Shown here one piece after another: positions 42,721 to 51,984 of a DNA stretch of 64,000 nucleotides. This DNA comes from Actinomycetes bacterium (GTDB lineage Bacteria; Actinomycetota; Acidimicrobiia; Acidimicrobiales; Poriferisodalaceae), in NCBI GenBank assembly GCA_024228575.1, contig JAAETH010000426.1, positions 1 through 64,000 on the forward strand, in the 5' to 3' direction. The notes below the pieces were generated by a model. The model made no database searches and had not been told where the DNA came from. It saw nothing but the letters and a program-made list of their open reading frames with translations. Position 1 is the stretch's first letter. Each line of letters opens with the position of its first letter. The translations under genes were made by a program, and so were the position numbers.

Positions 42721-43953
42721 ATGAGCGACCTCTGGGTCGCGAACTCGCAGCGGGATACAGTTGCAGCCATGGCGGCTACCGATACCTCAGATGCAACGGG
42801 CTCGACCACACCGACCAAACGAGAACGGTGGATGCACCAGTGGAAAGAGCTCTATAGCGAGGTCATCACAACAGGTCTGTGTACCGGTTGCTCTGGCTGT
42901 GTGATCTCTTGCCCGCACAATGTGATCGGCTACGACCACGGCCAGGGTGGCTTCAAGCCGTTCCACCTCGAGGAGGAGCTCGGCCCCGACAACTGCGTGC
43001 GCGGAGAGAGAGGCTGCACAAGCTGCACAAGGGCTTGTCCCCGGTTCCGCACTTGGGAGGAAGAAGCCGAGACTCGTCTCTTCGGCCGCACCCGCGAGGC
43101 CGGCGACCCGGCCGGCATCTACAGGGACATCATCCTCACCCGAGCCAGCGACGACTTCGTCCACGAACATGGCCAAGATGGTGGGTTGGTCTCGGCAATC
43201 CTGATCTGGGCCCTCGAGAACGACTACATCGACGCGGCACTCACGTCATATGTCGGCGAGGGTGACGGGTCACAGTGGACGGCTTCCCCGGGGGCCGCCT
43301 TCAACAAGGATGACGTGATTCGCGGGGCCGGAAGCCGCTACACCTACTCGGCGAACCCACTCGCGTTCGATGAGGCCATCGAGGCCGGCGCCCGCAAGAT
43401 CGCGCTGGTCGGCATGAGTTGCCAGAGTTCGATCGTGCCGGTGATGAAGAGCCGAAAGATCGGCAAGGTCGGCAACCGATTCGCCCTGAACATCGGCCTG
43501 CTGTGCTCGAAGAGCTTCGACGAAGCGATCTTCGAGGAGTTGTTCGAGCTGAAGTACGGCCTCGATCGGCGCGACATCAAGAAGACGAACATAAAGGGTG
43601 TGTTCCAGATCTGGACTCACGACGGGGGCTACCACGAAATCAACCTGAAGGAGTGCCATGCCTGGACTCGTGATGGGTGTAACCACTGCCCCGATTTCGC
43701 CGCACAACACGCCGACATCTCAACCGGCGGAATCGGCAAATTCGACGACTGGACCTTGACGATCGTGCGCACCGACCTCGGTAGCGAGATCATCGACAAG
43801 ATGCTCGAGGACGGGTCTCTGATCGGCCGTCCTGGTGACGACGATCCAGGAGCGATCGCCCTGATGCAGAAGCTCGCGGCCAAGAGTCGTTCGCGGTGGC
43901 CCGAGTTTGCGTGGGAAAAGCCGGCACTCTTGCCCGCTCCTGCCAAGAAATAG
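42721..43953 (+). CDS. Coenzyme F420 hydrogenase/dehydrogenase beta-subunit family protein (FrhB-like)
   Basis: 410 residues from the ATG at 42721 (GGGGA 8 nt before); the ATG at 42769 is an alternative. Two ferredoxin-type clusters near the N-terminus: CTGCSGCVISCP (Cys54/57/60/64) and CTSCTRACP (Cys99/102/106). The FrhB/FdhB N and C domains follow (GGLVSAILIWALEN, GMSCQSSIVPVMKSRKIGKV, CHAWTRDGCNHCPDFAAQHADIS). The family reduces or oxidises F420 using FAD and [4Fe-4S] clusters. No hydrogenase partner is nearby, so it may use ferredoxin. Confidence 0.9.
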   Translation: MSDLWVANSQRDTVAAMAATDTSDATGSTTPTKRERWMHQWKELYSEVITTGLCTGCSGCVISCPHNVIGYDHGQGGFKPFHLEEELGPDNCVRGERGCTSCTRACPRFRTWEEEAETRLFGRTREAGDPAGIYRDIILTRASDDFVHEHGQDGGLVSAILIWALENDYIDAALTSYVGEGDGSQWTASPGAAFNKDDVIRGAGSRYTYSANPLAFDEAIEAGARKIALVGMSCQSSIVPVMKSRKIGKVGNRFALNIGLLCSKSFDEAIFEELFELKYGLDRRDIKKTNIKGVFQIWTHDGGYHEINLKECHAWTRDGCNHCPDFAAQHADISTGGIGKFDDWTLTIVRTDLGSEIIDKMLEDGSLIGRPGDDDPGAIALMQKLAAKSRSRWPEFAWEKPALLPAPAKK

Positions 43954-43963
43954 CTCCTCCGCT

Positions 43964-44566
43964 TCAGATCTGGCAACGCTCGACCAGATCGGCCAACGAC
44001 GGTGACACATCCATCGCGGTTCGATACTCGTCGATCAGGTCCGACGGAACGATCTGCACCGCTCTGACGCCGGCACAACGACAGACAGCCAGGTCTGCTC
44101 CTCCGGCTACGCATACATCGCTCAGTGCCTCCACCGCAGCGATGTCGAATGGCTGGGGTTCGGCGGTACGGCACGCTACCAGCGCATCGGCGAGAGGCTC
44201 TGGCAGGCTTTCGTCCGCCCCGAGCCGGTCCTCCATGACCCGCCATTGATCAGCTGGCACCGACCTTGCCATCTCGGCCAGGGCACACCGGCAGGGGGCG
44301 GCCAGTCCGTCGGCCGTGACACACCGATCCATGAAGGCCACCGAGATAGCGATGTCGGGTCGCGGCGGCAGAGTTGTGGTCGTGGTCGAGGTCGTGGTGG
44401 TGGCCATCGTGGTCGTTGTCGACATCGTCGTGGTCGAAGCCTGCTCGATGACCCGCGTCGACGATCCGCTGCAGCCGAGAAGGACGACCAGAATCAAGGC
44501 GATGACGCCGCAGCGCGAGCCACTGGTTAGCTTGTTTCGACCGATAACCACAGATCTGAACACCAC
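43964..44566 (-). CDS. Putative lipoprotein with Thr-rich linker
   Basis: 200 residues. The N-terminus has a lipoprotein signal (VIALILVVLLGCSGSS, lipobox LLGC) about 30 residues in. A TTTT-rich linker spans about residues 43-66. The C-terminal domain has six cysteines, several in CR/CRC pairs (DRCVTADGLAAPCRCALAEM; DVCVAGGADLAVCRCAGV), forming an internal two-fold repeat. Starts are GTG only. Function unknown; probably a small secreted disulfide-rich domain. Confidence 0.75.
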   Translation of the reverse strand: MVFRSVVIGRNKLTSGSRCGVIALILVVLLGCSGSSTRVIEQASTTTMSTTTTMATTTTSTTTTTLPPRPDIAISVAFMDRCVTADGLAAPCRCALAEMARSVPADQWRVMEDRLGADESLPEPLADALVACRTAEPQPFDIAAVEALSDVCVAGGADLAVCRCAGVRAVQIVPSDLIDEYRTAMDVSPSLADLVERCQI

Positions 44567-44606
44567 ACCTCACCCAAACGTCGACGACTTCGACGAGGAT
44601 GGCACG

Positions 44607-45626
44607 ATGACGCTGCTTCCGCTGCCCACCCAGCCAACGAACCAGTCCTGGCCGACCGACACCTGGCCGCTCCGACAACCGGACGTCGCCGATCTCGGGG
44701 CTCTCGACACAGCGGTTGCCGAGTTGTTCGACGCCGGCCGACCCGAGCTCGGGCGCACCGATGCCCTGGTCGTCGTGCAGGCCGGAGCAATCGTGGCCGA
44801 GCGCTACGGAGCCGAGGTGTCGGCAGAGTCGACACTTCCCTCTTGGTCCATGGCCAAGTCGATGACCGCTGTTCTGGGTGCCATCGCCGGGGTCGACTGG
44901 AGTGGCACGGTCGACGCGCCAGAGTGGGTCGACGAGAGATCGGTCATTACCGCTGGTCATCTCCTGACGATGACCTCTGGCCTCGAATGGTCGGAGATCT
45001 ACGAGGTCGATCAGCCGAGCGACGTGGTGACGATGCTGTTTGGTGACGCGAGGGCCGACGCCGCTCACTACGCAGCTGACAAACCCCTGACCTCTGCTCC
45101 CGGATCGACGTACCAGTACAGCTCGGGTACTTCCAACGTTCTCGCTCGCCACATCGCGACGAAGCTTGGGCTTGGCCACAACTCGGCCGGGTTCGAGCAC
45201 TACATGCGAACGAAGCTGTTCGAGCCGATTGGAATGAATTCACCAGCCCCGAGGTTCGACGATGCCGGCACCTTCATCGGATCTTCGTTTTGCGATTGCA
45301 CCGCGCGCGACTTCGCCCGCTTCGGCTTGTTGTGTCTACGCGACGGGGTTTGGGAGGGCGACAGGATTATTCCCGAAGGTGCGATCGACCGATTCCGCAC
45401 GGCGACCGAGGTATCGCGCGGGATCGACGACTTCGTGCACGGCGCACACTTCTGGGTGCACGAGGACGGTCTTGGCACCTTCGCCTGCCACGGATTTGAG
45501 GGTCAGTACATCTGGATGGTGCCCGCAGCCGATCTGGTATTGGTCAGATCGGGTGTACGACCCGAACAAGACAAGGCCACCCTGGTCGAGGCCCTCCGGG
45601 ATATCGTTCGCGAGTTCGCTCGTTAG
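44607..45626 (+). CDS. Serine hydrolase, beta-lactamase/PBP (class C-like) family
   Basis: 339 residues from the ATG at 44607, with GAGGA 7 nt upstream. Catalytic Ser-x-x-Lys SMAK (81-84), a second-motif YSSGTSN and a third-box-like CHGFEGQ near the C-terminus. No signal peptide, which argues for a cytoplasmic esterase/peptidase rather than a secreted beta-lactamase. Its 3' end overlaps the UDG gene by 4 bp. Confidence 0.88.
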   Translation: MTLLPLPTQPTNQSWPTDTWPLRQPDVADLGALDTAVAELFDAGRPELGRTDALVVVQAGAIVAERYGAEVSAESTLPSWSMAKSMTAVLGAIAGVDWSGTVDAPEWVDERSVITAGHLLTMTSGLEWSEIYEVDQPSDVVTMLFGDARADAAHYAADKPLTSAPGSTYQYSSGTSNVLARHIATKLGLGHNSAGFEHYMRTKLFEPIGMNSPAPRFDDAGTFIGSSFCDCTARDFARFGLLCLRDGVWEGDRIIPEGAIDRFRTATEVSRGIDDFVHGAHFWVHEDGLGTFACHGFEGQYIWMVPAADLVLVRSGVRPEQDKATLVEALRDIVREFAR

Positions 45627-46294
45627 CCGGCCAACTCCTTGGCCCTGACGAACACCGAATCGAGCATCGGCTCGGTGAGCCTGCCGGTGAAGGTGTTCTG
45701 CTGGCTTGGATGGAACGAGCAGACGATGGTCCGACCATCGGGGGTAGCGATCTCTGCACCATGGCTGAATTTGGGTCTCGGACGTACGCCGAGCAATGTG
45801 GTGGCCACGCCACATCCGAACTGACCGAGGGCTACGAACACGCTGACGCGGTCGAGTAGCTGCAGCTCGCGCTCGAGGTACACACGGCATTGATCACGCT
45901 CGTCGACTGTCGGCTTGTTGGCCGGCGGCGCACAGCGAACGGCAGCCGTGACGTAGGCACCGATGAGCTCGAGACCATCGGAGGAATCGATCGATGTCGG
46001 TTGGTTGGCGAACCCGGTCCGATACATGGACGCGTAGAGGAAGTCGCCAGACCGGTCGCCGGTGAACACACGGCCTGTCCTGTTGGCACCATGGGCTGCC
46101 GGGGCGAGCCCGACCACCATCACGTGGGCCGATGGATCACCAAACCCGGGGACCGGTCGACCCCAGTAGGTCTCGTCGCGATAGCTCGCGCGCTTCTCGA
46201 CCGCCACCTTCTCGCGCCACTCGACGAGACGCGGGCACGCCCGGCAGTTGGAAATCTCCTCGTCGAGGATCTCGAGGTCGGTTCGTCGAGCCAT
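45623..46294 (-). CDS. Type-5 uracil-DNA glycosylase (UdgB-like)
   Basis: 223 residues. N-terminal Fe-S cysteines CRACP; active-site motif GLAPAAHGANRTGRVFTGD, the family-5 form; second motif SFHPSQQNTFTGR; another Cys in AVRCAPP. Family-5 UDGs remove uracil and related lesions from DNA and suit high-GC genomes. ATG at 46294; divergent from the phosphatase at 46387. Confidence 0.92.
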   Translation of the reverse strand: MARRTDLEILDEEISNCRACPRLVEWREKVAVEKRASYRDETYWGRPVPGFGDPSAHVMVVGLAPAAHGANRTGRVFTGDRSGDFLYASMYRTGFANQPTSIDSSDGLELIGAYVTAAVRCAPPANKPTVDERDQCRVYLERELQLLDRVSVFVALGQFGCGVATTLLGVRPRPKFSHGAEIATPDGRTIVCSFHPSQQNTFTGRLTEPMLDSVFVRAKELAG

Positions 46295-46386
46295 GTGAGG
46301 CGACCCTAGCGGCGCGCGACTCTCGACACGAGGGGGTGCGACTTCGACACAATGGGACGCGGTCCGACAAGAACTAGCCTCTCAGT

Positions 46387-47025
46387 GTGGCGAAACCAAA
46401 ACCGACATTGGTGCTACTGGTGCGCCACGGCAAGACCCCGACAACCGGAGACGAGCTCCCGGGCAGAACACCTGGCCTGCATCTGGCCGAGCAGGGAGCC
46501 CAGCAAGCTCAGGCTGCCGCCGACCGAATCGCAACCCTTGGGTCGAAGGTCACCACCGTCTACGCGTCACCCCTCGAACGAACCCGCGAAACAGCTGCGC
46601 CGATCGCCAAAGCCCTCGGGTTGAAGGTGAAGCGTCACAGCGGGCTCCTCGAGTTGGACGTCGGCGATTGGACAGGTCGCAAGCTGACGGAACTCAACAA
46701 GCTGGCCGAGTGGAAGACGGTTCAGAAGTACCCGAGCGGGTTCAGGTTTCCTGGTGGTGAATCGTTCACGGCGATGAACGCACGAATCAATGACACCGTG
46801 ACTACCTTGGCCGCCAAACACCAGGGAGAGGCCATCGTCTGCGTGTCTCACGCGGACCCGATCAGAGCCCTCCTGGCAACCGCCATGGGGACACACCTCG
46901 ACCTGTTTCAGCGGGTTGTCGTGTCACCCTGCTCGATCTCGGGAGTGTTGTTCACCGCCGAGGGCCCGGTTGTACTGATGGTCAACTCGATCAGCGGACC
47001 GCTGACCGATCTCGCGCCCGCCTAG
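46387..47025 (+). CDS. Histidine phosphatase, MSMEG_4193 family
   Basis: 212 residues. Phosphoglycerate-mutase-like fold with the catalytic RHG in LLVRHGKTPTTGDEL and second His in VCVSHADPIRALLATAMG. The surrounding GRTPGLHLAEQG is typical of the actinobacterial MSMEG_4193 subfamily, which co-occurs with DUF3090 and SCO1664 proteins, as here. Physiological substrate unknown. Confidence 0.9.
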   Translation: MAKPKPTLVLLVRHGKTPTTGDELPGRTPGLHLAEQGAQQAQAAADRIATLGSKVTTVYASPLERTRETAAPIAKALGLKVKRHSGLLELDVGDWTGRKLTELNKLAEWKTVQKYPSGFRFPGGESFTAMNARINDTVTTLAAKHQGEAIVCVSHADPIRALLATAMGTHLDLFQRVVVSPCSISGVLFTAEGPVVLMVNSISGPLTDLAPA

Positions 47026-47044
47026 AGAAACAGATGGTTAGAGA

Positions 47045-47491
47045 ATGAGCGAATCGTTCGAGTTGCTGAACACAACAAATGTGGTCGCTGGAACTGTCGG
47101 CGCACCCGGCGAACGCATCTTCTTTCTTCAGGCTCGCGACGAGACAACACTGGTCTCGGTCAAGCTCGAGAAGGGACAGGTCCAGGCGTTGGCCAGCGGG
47201 ATACTCGAATTGCTCGAGCAGATCGGCGACGAGAGTGATCCCCTGAAACCCGCCGACCTCGTCGAACCTGTCATGGCGATCTGGACCGTCGGATCGCTCG
47301 GGGTCGGTATCGACGAGGAGGCAGGAAGGTTTGTGATCCTCGCGGAGGAACTGGTCGAGGGCGAGGAGGAGGCATCGACGTGTCGTTTTCACACGAGGTT
47401 TGCTCAAGCGAGAGGGTTCGCCACACACGCCTTGTTGTTGGCCGAGTATGGACGCGATTTCGGTCGCCGGAACGGCCATCGGCGTCATTGA
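47045..47491 (+). CDS. DUF3090 family protein lacking the C-terminal zinc ribbon
   Basis: 148 residues: FELLNTTNVVAGTVGAPGER then FFLQARDETTLVSVKLEKGQ and VGSLGVGIDEEAGRFVILAEE match the DUF3090 (TIGR03847) core. Family members usually continue with a Cys-rich CxxCGxPLDPxGHxC tail; here the protein ends GRDFGRRNGHRRH with no Cys, so the zinc motif is lost or replaced. Second gene of the conserved trio, 19 nt after the phosphatase. Confidence 0.88.
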   Translation: MSESFELLNTTNVVAGTVGAPGERIFFLQARDETTLVSVKLEKGQVQALASGILELLEQIGDESDPLKPADLVEPVMAIWTVGSLGVGIDEEAGRFVILAEELVEGEEEASTCRFHTRFAQARGFATHALLLAEYGRDFGRRNGHRRH

Positions 47492-47495
47492 CGAG

Positions 47496-48209
47496 ATGAC
47501 CGACTTCGACCAGGCGATGGTCGCCAACGAGGCATCGCTGCGCGCAGGCGACATCGAGGTGCAGGGCCGGATGCCCTGGTCCTCGAACCAGACCTTCCTC
47601 GTCCACGTACTTCACGAGGAAGGCCATCTGGCGGCGGTGTACAAACCCGCGGCCGGCGAACGTCGGCTTTGGGATTTCCCTTCGGGCCTCTACCGCCGCG
47701 AAATCGCAGCGTTCGAATTGTCACGTGCGTTGAATTGGCACCTGGTTCCGCCCACGGTCGAACGTGACGGACCCTTCGGCCAGGGATCGTTACAGTTGCT
47801 GATCGAGGCGGACTACGAGCAGCACTTCTTCACGCTCGTCGAGAACCCCGCACACCACCACCAGTTGCGCCGGATGTGCACGTTCGATCTCATCGCGAAC
47901 AACACCGACCGCAAGAGTGGGCACTGTCTCATCGACCGAGCAGGGCACATCTGGGGCATCGATCACGGCCTGTGCTTCGCCGAGGAGTTCAAGCTTCGAA
48001 CGGTCATCTGGAACTTCGAGCACCAGCCGATCGACGACGACATGATCGACGATCTGGGCGATCTGGGGACCGGGTTGCCCGATGCAATTGCCGATCTGTT
48101 GGACCGTGACGAGCAGGCCGCACTCCTGCGACGACTGAACATGGTGCTCGACGAACCAACCTTCCCCCACGACCCAACCGGGCGTCGTTGGCCCTGGCCG
48201 CTGGTATGA
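47496..48209 (+). CDS. SCO1664 family protein (PI3K/PI4K-like kinase fold)
   Basis: 237 residues from the ATG at 47496, 4 nt after the DUF3090 stop (ATG 47448 possible). Signatures RMPWSSNQTFLVHV, PAAGERRLWDFPSGLYRREI, and catalytic-loop-like LIANNTDRKSGHCLID with a DFG-type IWGIDHGLCF. This matches TIGR03843, a PI3/4-kinase-like family with unknown substrate. Overlaps the next gene by ATGA. Confidence 0.9.
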   Translation: MTDFDQAMVANEASLRAGDIEVQGRMPWSSNQTFLVHVLHEEGHLAAVYKPAAGERRLWDFPSGLYRREIAAFELSRALNWHLVPPTVERDGPFGQGSLQLLIEADYEQHFFTLVENPAHHHQLRRMCTFDLIANNTDRKSGHCLIDRAGHIWGIDHGLCFAEEFKLRTVIWNFEHQPIDDDMIDDLGDLGTGLPDAIADLLDRDEQAALLRRLNMVLDEPTFPHDPTGRRWPWPLV

Positions 48210-49189
48210 ACACGATCGATCACGCCATCGACCGCGGTGCTCTGGACGACATCATCCGTTCGATCGACGGCCTCTGCGAACACGACGACTGGAACGAGGT
48301 TCTGCGCGTCGCCTTTCGGTGCCGACGAGCCCACGAACGGGGTCACCAGCTATGGCCGGCTGCTATGTACGCCGAGTACCGAGCCGTGTTGGGCGCTCCA
48401 CCGGCGACGTCAGCGCGGGTCGCGTCCGACTCTCCCGGGATCTTCTCGTTGGGTCCCCTGTGTGAGGTGGCCGCGTTCGCTCACCTATGGCCCGACATCG
48501 ATCCACACCTACCGGATGGTCCCATCAGAACCCAGATCGCTGCCGAGGCCGTGGTCAGGGGCGATGTCGTCGACCCATCCACGGTCGACCTCGAGTTGCC
48601 CGGCGCACTTCAGGGGTGGGAACCCGACTACGACCTGGCCGAATACTCGGCCGAAGGTGTTGTATCCGAAGCACCATTGCCGCCGCATCTGTCCGAGGTG
48701 ACCCGTGGGTCGACAACCGCTCTCAGAACCGACGAGGAGGTCGAACTGGCGCTACGCGATCTCGTGGCGCCATGGTTGAGCAGCTCGGAGGGAGCATGTG
48801 CAACCGTCAGTATCCATGGCCCTGCCTTGGGCGCGGTAGCCGTCCTCACCTCGGGTCCGATACGGGCAGCCCGTATCGAGCCGGGGTTGGCTCTCCGGGT
48901 GATGGCATGGGCAGGTGCCTCAGGCGGAGCGCAGGGACGGCGTCGCGGAGCCGCCGCCGGGCGCGCGGGCGCCTGGCACGCAGTGGCAGCGCTGGGGGGT
49001 GATTCGACCTGGCCTCCCAACCCTGATGACATCGGCGAATGGGTCGAAGAACTCGAGTGGTGGTGGTGGGATTCCACCGACGAACACAAGGGCTGGCGTT
49101 TGCGCCTGGCTGTGAGAGACCCGGCCCACGATCTGGCATGGGCCATCGACGCCCACGACCACAAAAACAACGGCGGAGCGCAGGATTGA
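48206..49189 (+). CDS. Conserved hypothetical protein of the MSMEG_4193 operon
   Basis: 327 residues from the ATG overlapping the SCO1664-family stop. N-terminal helical part (RSIDGLCEHDDWNEVLRVAF) resembles an all-helical scaffold; the C-terminal part has GRRRGAAAGRAGAWHAVAAL and a WVEELEWWWWDSTDEHKGWR segment, unusually Trp-rich. mshC often occupies this position in actinobacteria but this is not MshC. Function unknown; co-translated with the trio. Confidence 0.75.
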   Translation: MNTIDHAIDRGALDDIIRSIDGLCEHDDWNEVLRVAFRCRRAHERGHQLWPAAMYAEYRAVLGAPPATSARVASDSPGIFSLGPLCEVAAFAHLWPDIDPHLPDGPIRTQIAAEAVVRGDVVDPSTVDLELPGALQGWEPDYDLAEYSAEGVVSEAPLPPHLSEVTRGSTTALRTDEEVELALRDLVAPWLSSSEGACATVSIHGPALGAVAVLTSGPIRAARIEPGLALRVMAWAGASGGAQGRRRGAAAGRAGAWHAVAALGGDSTWPPNPDDIGEWVEELEWWWWDSTDEHKGWRLRLAVRDPAHDLAWAIDAHDHKNNGGAQD

Positions 49190-49219
49190 CCCGCGCTCCT
49201 GATCCGTTGTCGTCGCCGC

Positions 49220-50176
49220 TCAGGAGGCAGACTTGATTGCCTCGATTAGAGCAGGCATGACCTTGTTGATGTCGCCGACGATTCCGAGGTCGGCAACACC
49301 GAAGATCGGTGCTTCCTCGTCCTTGTTGATGGCGATGATCGTCTTCGAGCCCTTCATGCCCACCAGGTGCTGGGTTGCACCCGAGATGCCACACGCGATG
49401 TAGACGTCGGGTTTCACGACCTTGCCGGTCTGTCCGACCTGATAGGCGTAGGGAACCCAGCCGGCGTCGACGATGGCTCGCGAAGCACCCGGGGCCGCAT
49501 TGAGCAGCGACGACAGCTCTTCGACCATGGCGAAGTTCTCGACACTGCCCATGCCCCGACCGCCCGCCACAACAATCGGTGCAACGTCGAGCTGTGGGCC
49601 CGAACGCTCTTCGACGTGACGAGCGACGATCTTCGCTTCGCCCGACTCGGGGACATCGATGGACACGACCTCGGCCGCACCCCCACCGGTTTCGGCCGGC
49701 TCAAATGACTTGGGACGGAACAGAGCCAGCTTGACGCCTTCGTTGCGGAAGGCGGTGGAGAGGGTCTTTGTTCCGCCGAAGACCGGCTCGTCGCACACGA
49801 GGGTGTCGCCATCGACGCGAGCGTCGGTGTTGTTGGTGACGAGCGGTTGATCGAGCATGACCGACAGACGCGACGCAACGTCGCGAGCTTCGTAGGTCTG
49901 ACCGAAGAAGATGGCGTCGGGACTGGTACCACCATCGATGAGCGCGGCGAGCGCCGACGCGACGGGAATGCCGGGGAGGGACCCGCCGAGATCTCCGGTC
50001 GCGTAGACCTTGGACACGCCGTGAGCACCGAGGGCTCCAGCCATAGCGGCTGCGTCGCCACCGACGATCGCACAGACATCGGATGAAAGCTCACGGGCCT
50101 TGGTGAGCATCTCGAGGGTGAGAGCAGTCGGGACGTCGCTGCCTTCTGCGTAGACCCAGATGGAGTTGATTGACAC
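49220..50176 (-). CDS. etfA: Electron transfer flavoprotein subunit alpha
   Basis: 318 residues. GTG at 50176 with GAGGAG 6 nt upstream is the real start; longer frames are not coding. C-terminal FAD domain motifs: [14 protein letters not shown] and [20 protein letters not shown], the classic EtfA FAD signature, plus [21 protein letters not shown]. Works with EtfB to pass electrons from acyl-CoA dehydrogenases to the quinone pool. 10 nt after etfB. Confidence 0.96.
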   Translation of the reverse strand: MSINSIWVYAEGSDVPTALTLEMLTKARELSSDVCAIVGGDAAAMAGALGAHGVSKVYATGDLGGSLPGIPVASALAALIDGGTSPDAIFFGQTYEARDVASRLSVMLDQPLVTNNTDARVDGDTLVCDEPVFGGTKTLSTAFRNEGVKLALFRPKSFEPAETGGGAAEVVSIDVPESGEAKIVARHVEERSGPQLDVAPIVVAGGRGMGSVENFAMVEELSSLLNAAPGASRAIVDAGWVPYAYQVGQTGKVVKPDVYIACGISGATQHLVGMKGSKTIIAINKDEEAPIFGVADLGIVGDINKVMPALIEAIKSAS

Positions 50177-50186
50177 TTGTTGCTCC

Positions 50187-50966
50187 TCAGATGACCTTGA
50201 GCTCGGCCAGGAAATCGGCGATGCGCTGGAAGCCCTCGCCTTCATCGATGACGATCTCGCCGGCCTCGCGCGCTTCGGCGTCGACAACTGCGACCGTCTC
50301 TTGGCGGCTACCGGCGAAACCGACAGCAGATGCATCAATTCCGAGATCGGCGATACCGACCTGGTCGACCGGCTTCTTCTTGGCGGCCATGATGCCCTTG
50401 AACGATGGATACCTGGGCTCGACCACACCACCGGTGACCGACACCAGGGCCGGCATCGGGCATGTGACCTCGTCATAACCGTCATCGGTTTGACGCTGGA
50501 TGCTGAGCATTCCGTCGCTGGCTTCGATCTTTTTGGCGAACGTGACCGACGCGATGCCCATGACGCCGGCGATCTGTTCTGGCACCGTGCCGGTATAGCC
50601 GTCGGAGGACTCGACGCCTGCCAGGATCAGATCTGGCTCGACGCGGCCAAGAGCAGCGCCCAGCACCTTGGCGGTGCCGAGGGCGTCGGTGCCCGCGAGA
50701 GCATCGTCTGAAACGAGCACTGCGTCGTCGGCTCCCATTGCAAGAGCTGTTCGGAGGCCTGAGACCTCGCTGCGGGGAGCCATCGACACCAATGTGACCG
50801 AACCGCCTCCGGCCGCCTCGACCAGCTGAAGGGCGAGTTCGACACCGAAGGAGTCGGACTCGTCGAGAATCAGCTTGTCGTCGCGATTGAGGGTGTTGGT
50901 CGATGGGTCGAGCTCACCGGGAACCGCTGGATCCGGAATCTGCTTCACACATACTGCGACTTTCAT
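50187..50966 (-). CDS. etfB: Electron transfer flavoprotein subunit beta
   Basis: 259 residues. MKVAVCVKQIPDPAVPGELD opening, AMP-binding region GADDAVLVSDDALAGTDALG, and the AGVESSDGYTGTVPEQIAGV signature of EtfB. First gene of etfBA; the 88-bp gap to the divergent lipid kinase gene holds the promoter. Confidence 0.96.
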   Translation of the reverse strand: MKVAVCVKQIPDPAVPGELDPSTNTLNRDDKLILDESDSFGVELALQLVEAAGGGSVTLVSMAPRSEVSGLRTALAMGADDAVLVSDDALAGTDALGTAKVLGAALGRVEPDLILAGVESSDGYTGTVPEQIAGVMGIASVTFAKKIEASDGMLSIQRQTDDGYDEVTCPMPALVSVTGGVVEPRYPSFKGIMAAKKKPVDQVGIADLGIDASAVGFAGSRQETVAVVDAEAREAGEIVIDEGEGFQRIADFLAELKVI

Positions 50967-51054
50967 AAGTCACAGAGTTTGGCTCTTGGGGATCCTCAGG
51001 GCAAGTGCGCAAGGTGTGAAATCCTACACTCGCCACTCTGCGACACTTGGAGAC

Positions 51055-51969
51055 GTGAAGATCACCTTGCTCGTCAACGGAGCCGCCTCGTCGGTGACCG
51101 CCAGAACGCGGGTGATGATCAGGAAGACCTTGTCGCATCACCACGACGTAACGGTCGCAACCACCAGCCGACGCGGCCATGCCAGCCGTTTGGCCAGGGG
51201 GGCCGCCGCAAAGGGAACCGACGTCGTGGTCACCCTGGGTGGAGACGGAACCCTGAACGAGGCCGCGAACGGGCTGGCCGGAACCGGCTGCGCCCTCGCG
51301 GCTCTACCCGGTGGAAGCACCAATGTGTTTGCACGCACGATGCACACTCCCGACGATCCCGTGGTAGCCGCTCAGGAGGTACTCGAGGCGATAGACCGGG
51401 GATCCCTTCGCCGAGTCGGACTGCCGTCGGTCAACGGTCGGTACTTCCTCTTCCATGCCGGGTTGGGGTTCGACGCCGCTGTCGTCGAACAGGTCGAGAA
51501 ACGATCCTGGCTGAAGCGATACGCGGGACATCCCTTGTTCATCTGGGCGGGATTCTCGACATGGGTGCATCACTACGACAAAAGTCGGCCGCGCATGTCG
51601 TTCGAGTACGGCGACGGAACGGGCGTCCACGACGTGTATCTGGGCGTTGTCCTGAACACGGATCCCTACACATACCTCGGGAGCAAACCCCTGAGCATCG
51701 ACCCCGAAGCCACGATCGACACCTCCCTCTCGACGGTCGGGGTTCGAACGATGCAGTTCAGGCCGATGATGCGCCTGGTGGGCCATCTGGTGAAGGGCAA
51801 CGGACGACTGATCGAAGACCCCTTGGTCGAGCACCGGCGCGATGTTGCCGATCTCGTCGTCCGCGGCCACGGCCCATTTCCCTACCAATTGGACGGCGAC
51901 CACCTGGGCGACACCGAGGAACTCACGTTCACTTGGCGTCCCGACGTCTTGACCCTCGTCGTCCCCTGA
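51055..51969 (+). CDS. Diacylglycerol kinase family protein
   Basis: 304 residues from a GTG at 51055. DAGK catalytic signature VVVTLGGDGTLNEAANGLAG (GGDGT 62-66) followed by LPGGSTNVFARTMH. The family phosphorylates diacylglycerol or related lipids. It lies next to a glycerophosphodiesterase gene, suggesting membrane-lipid turnover. Confidence 0.92.
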   Translation: MKITLLVNGAASSVTARTRVMIRKTLSHHHDVTVATTSRRGHASRLARGAAAKGTDVVVTLGGDGTLNEAANGLAGTGCALAALPGGSTNVFARTMHTPDDPVVAAQEVLEAIDRGSLRRVGLPSVNGRYFLFHAGLGFDAAVVEQVEKRSWLKRYAGHPLFIWAGFSTWVHHYDKSRPRMSFEYGDGTGVHDVYLGVVLNTDPYTYLGSKPLSIDPEATIDTSLSTVGVRTMQFRPMMRLVGHLVKGNGRLIEDPLVEHRRDVADLVVRGHGPFPYQLDGDHLGDTEELTFTWRPDVLTLVVP

Positions 51970-51984
51970 GCCCGGGATTCCGGG

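Noticed and set aside
49190-49219. Extended etfA start well upstream of 50176
   Set aside because: The upstream frame overlaps etfB and is not EtfA-like; GTG 50176 has a strong ribosome site.
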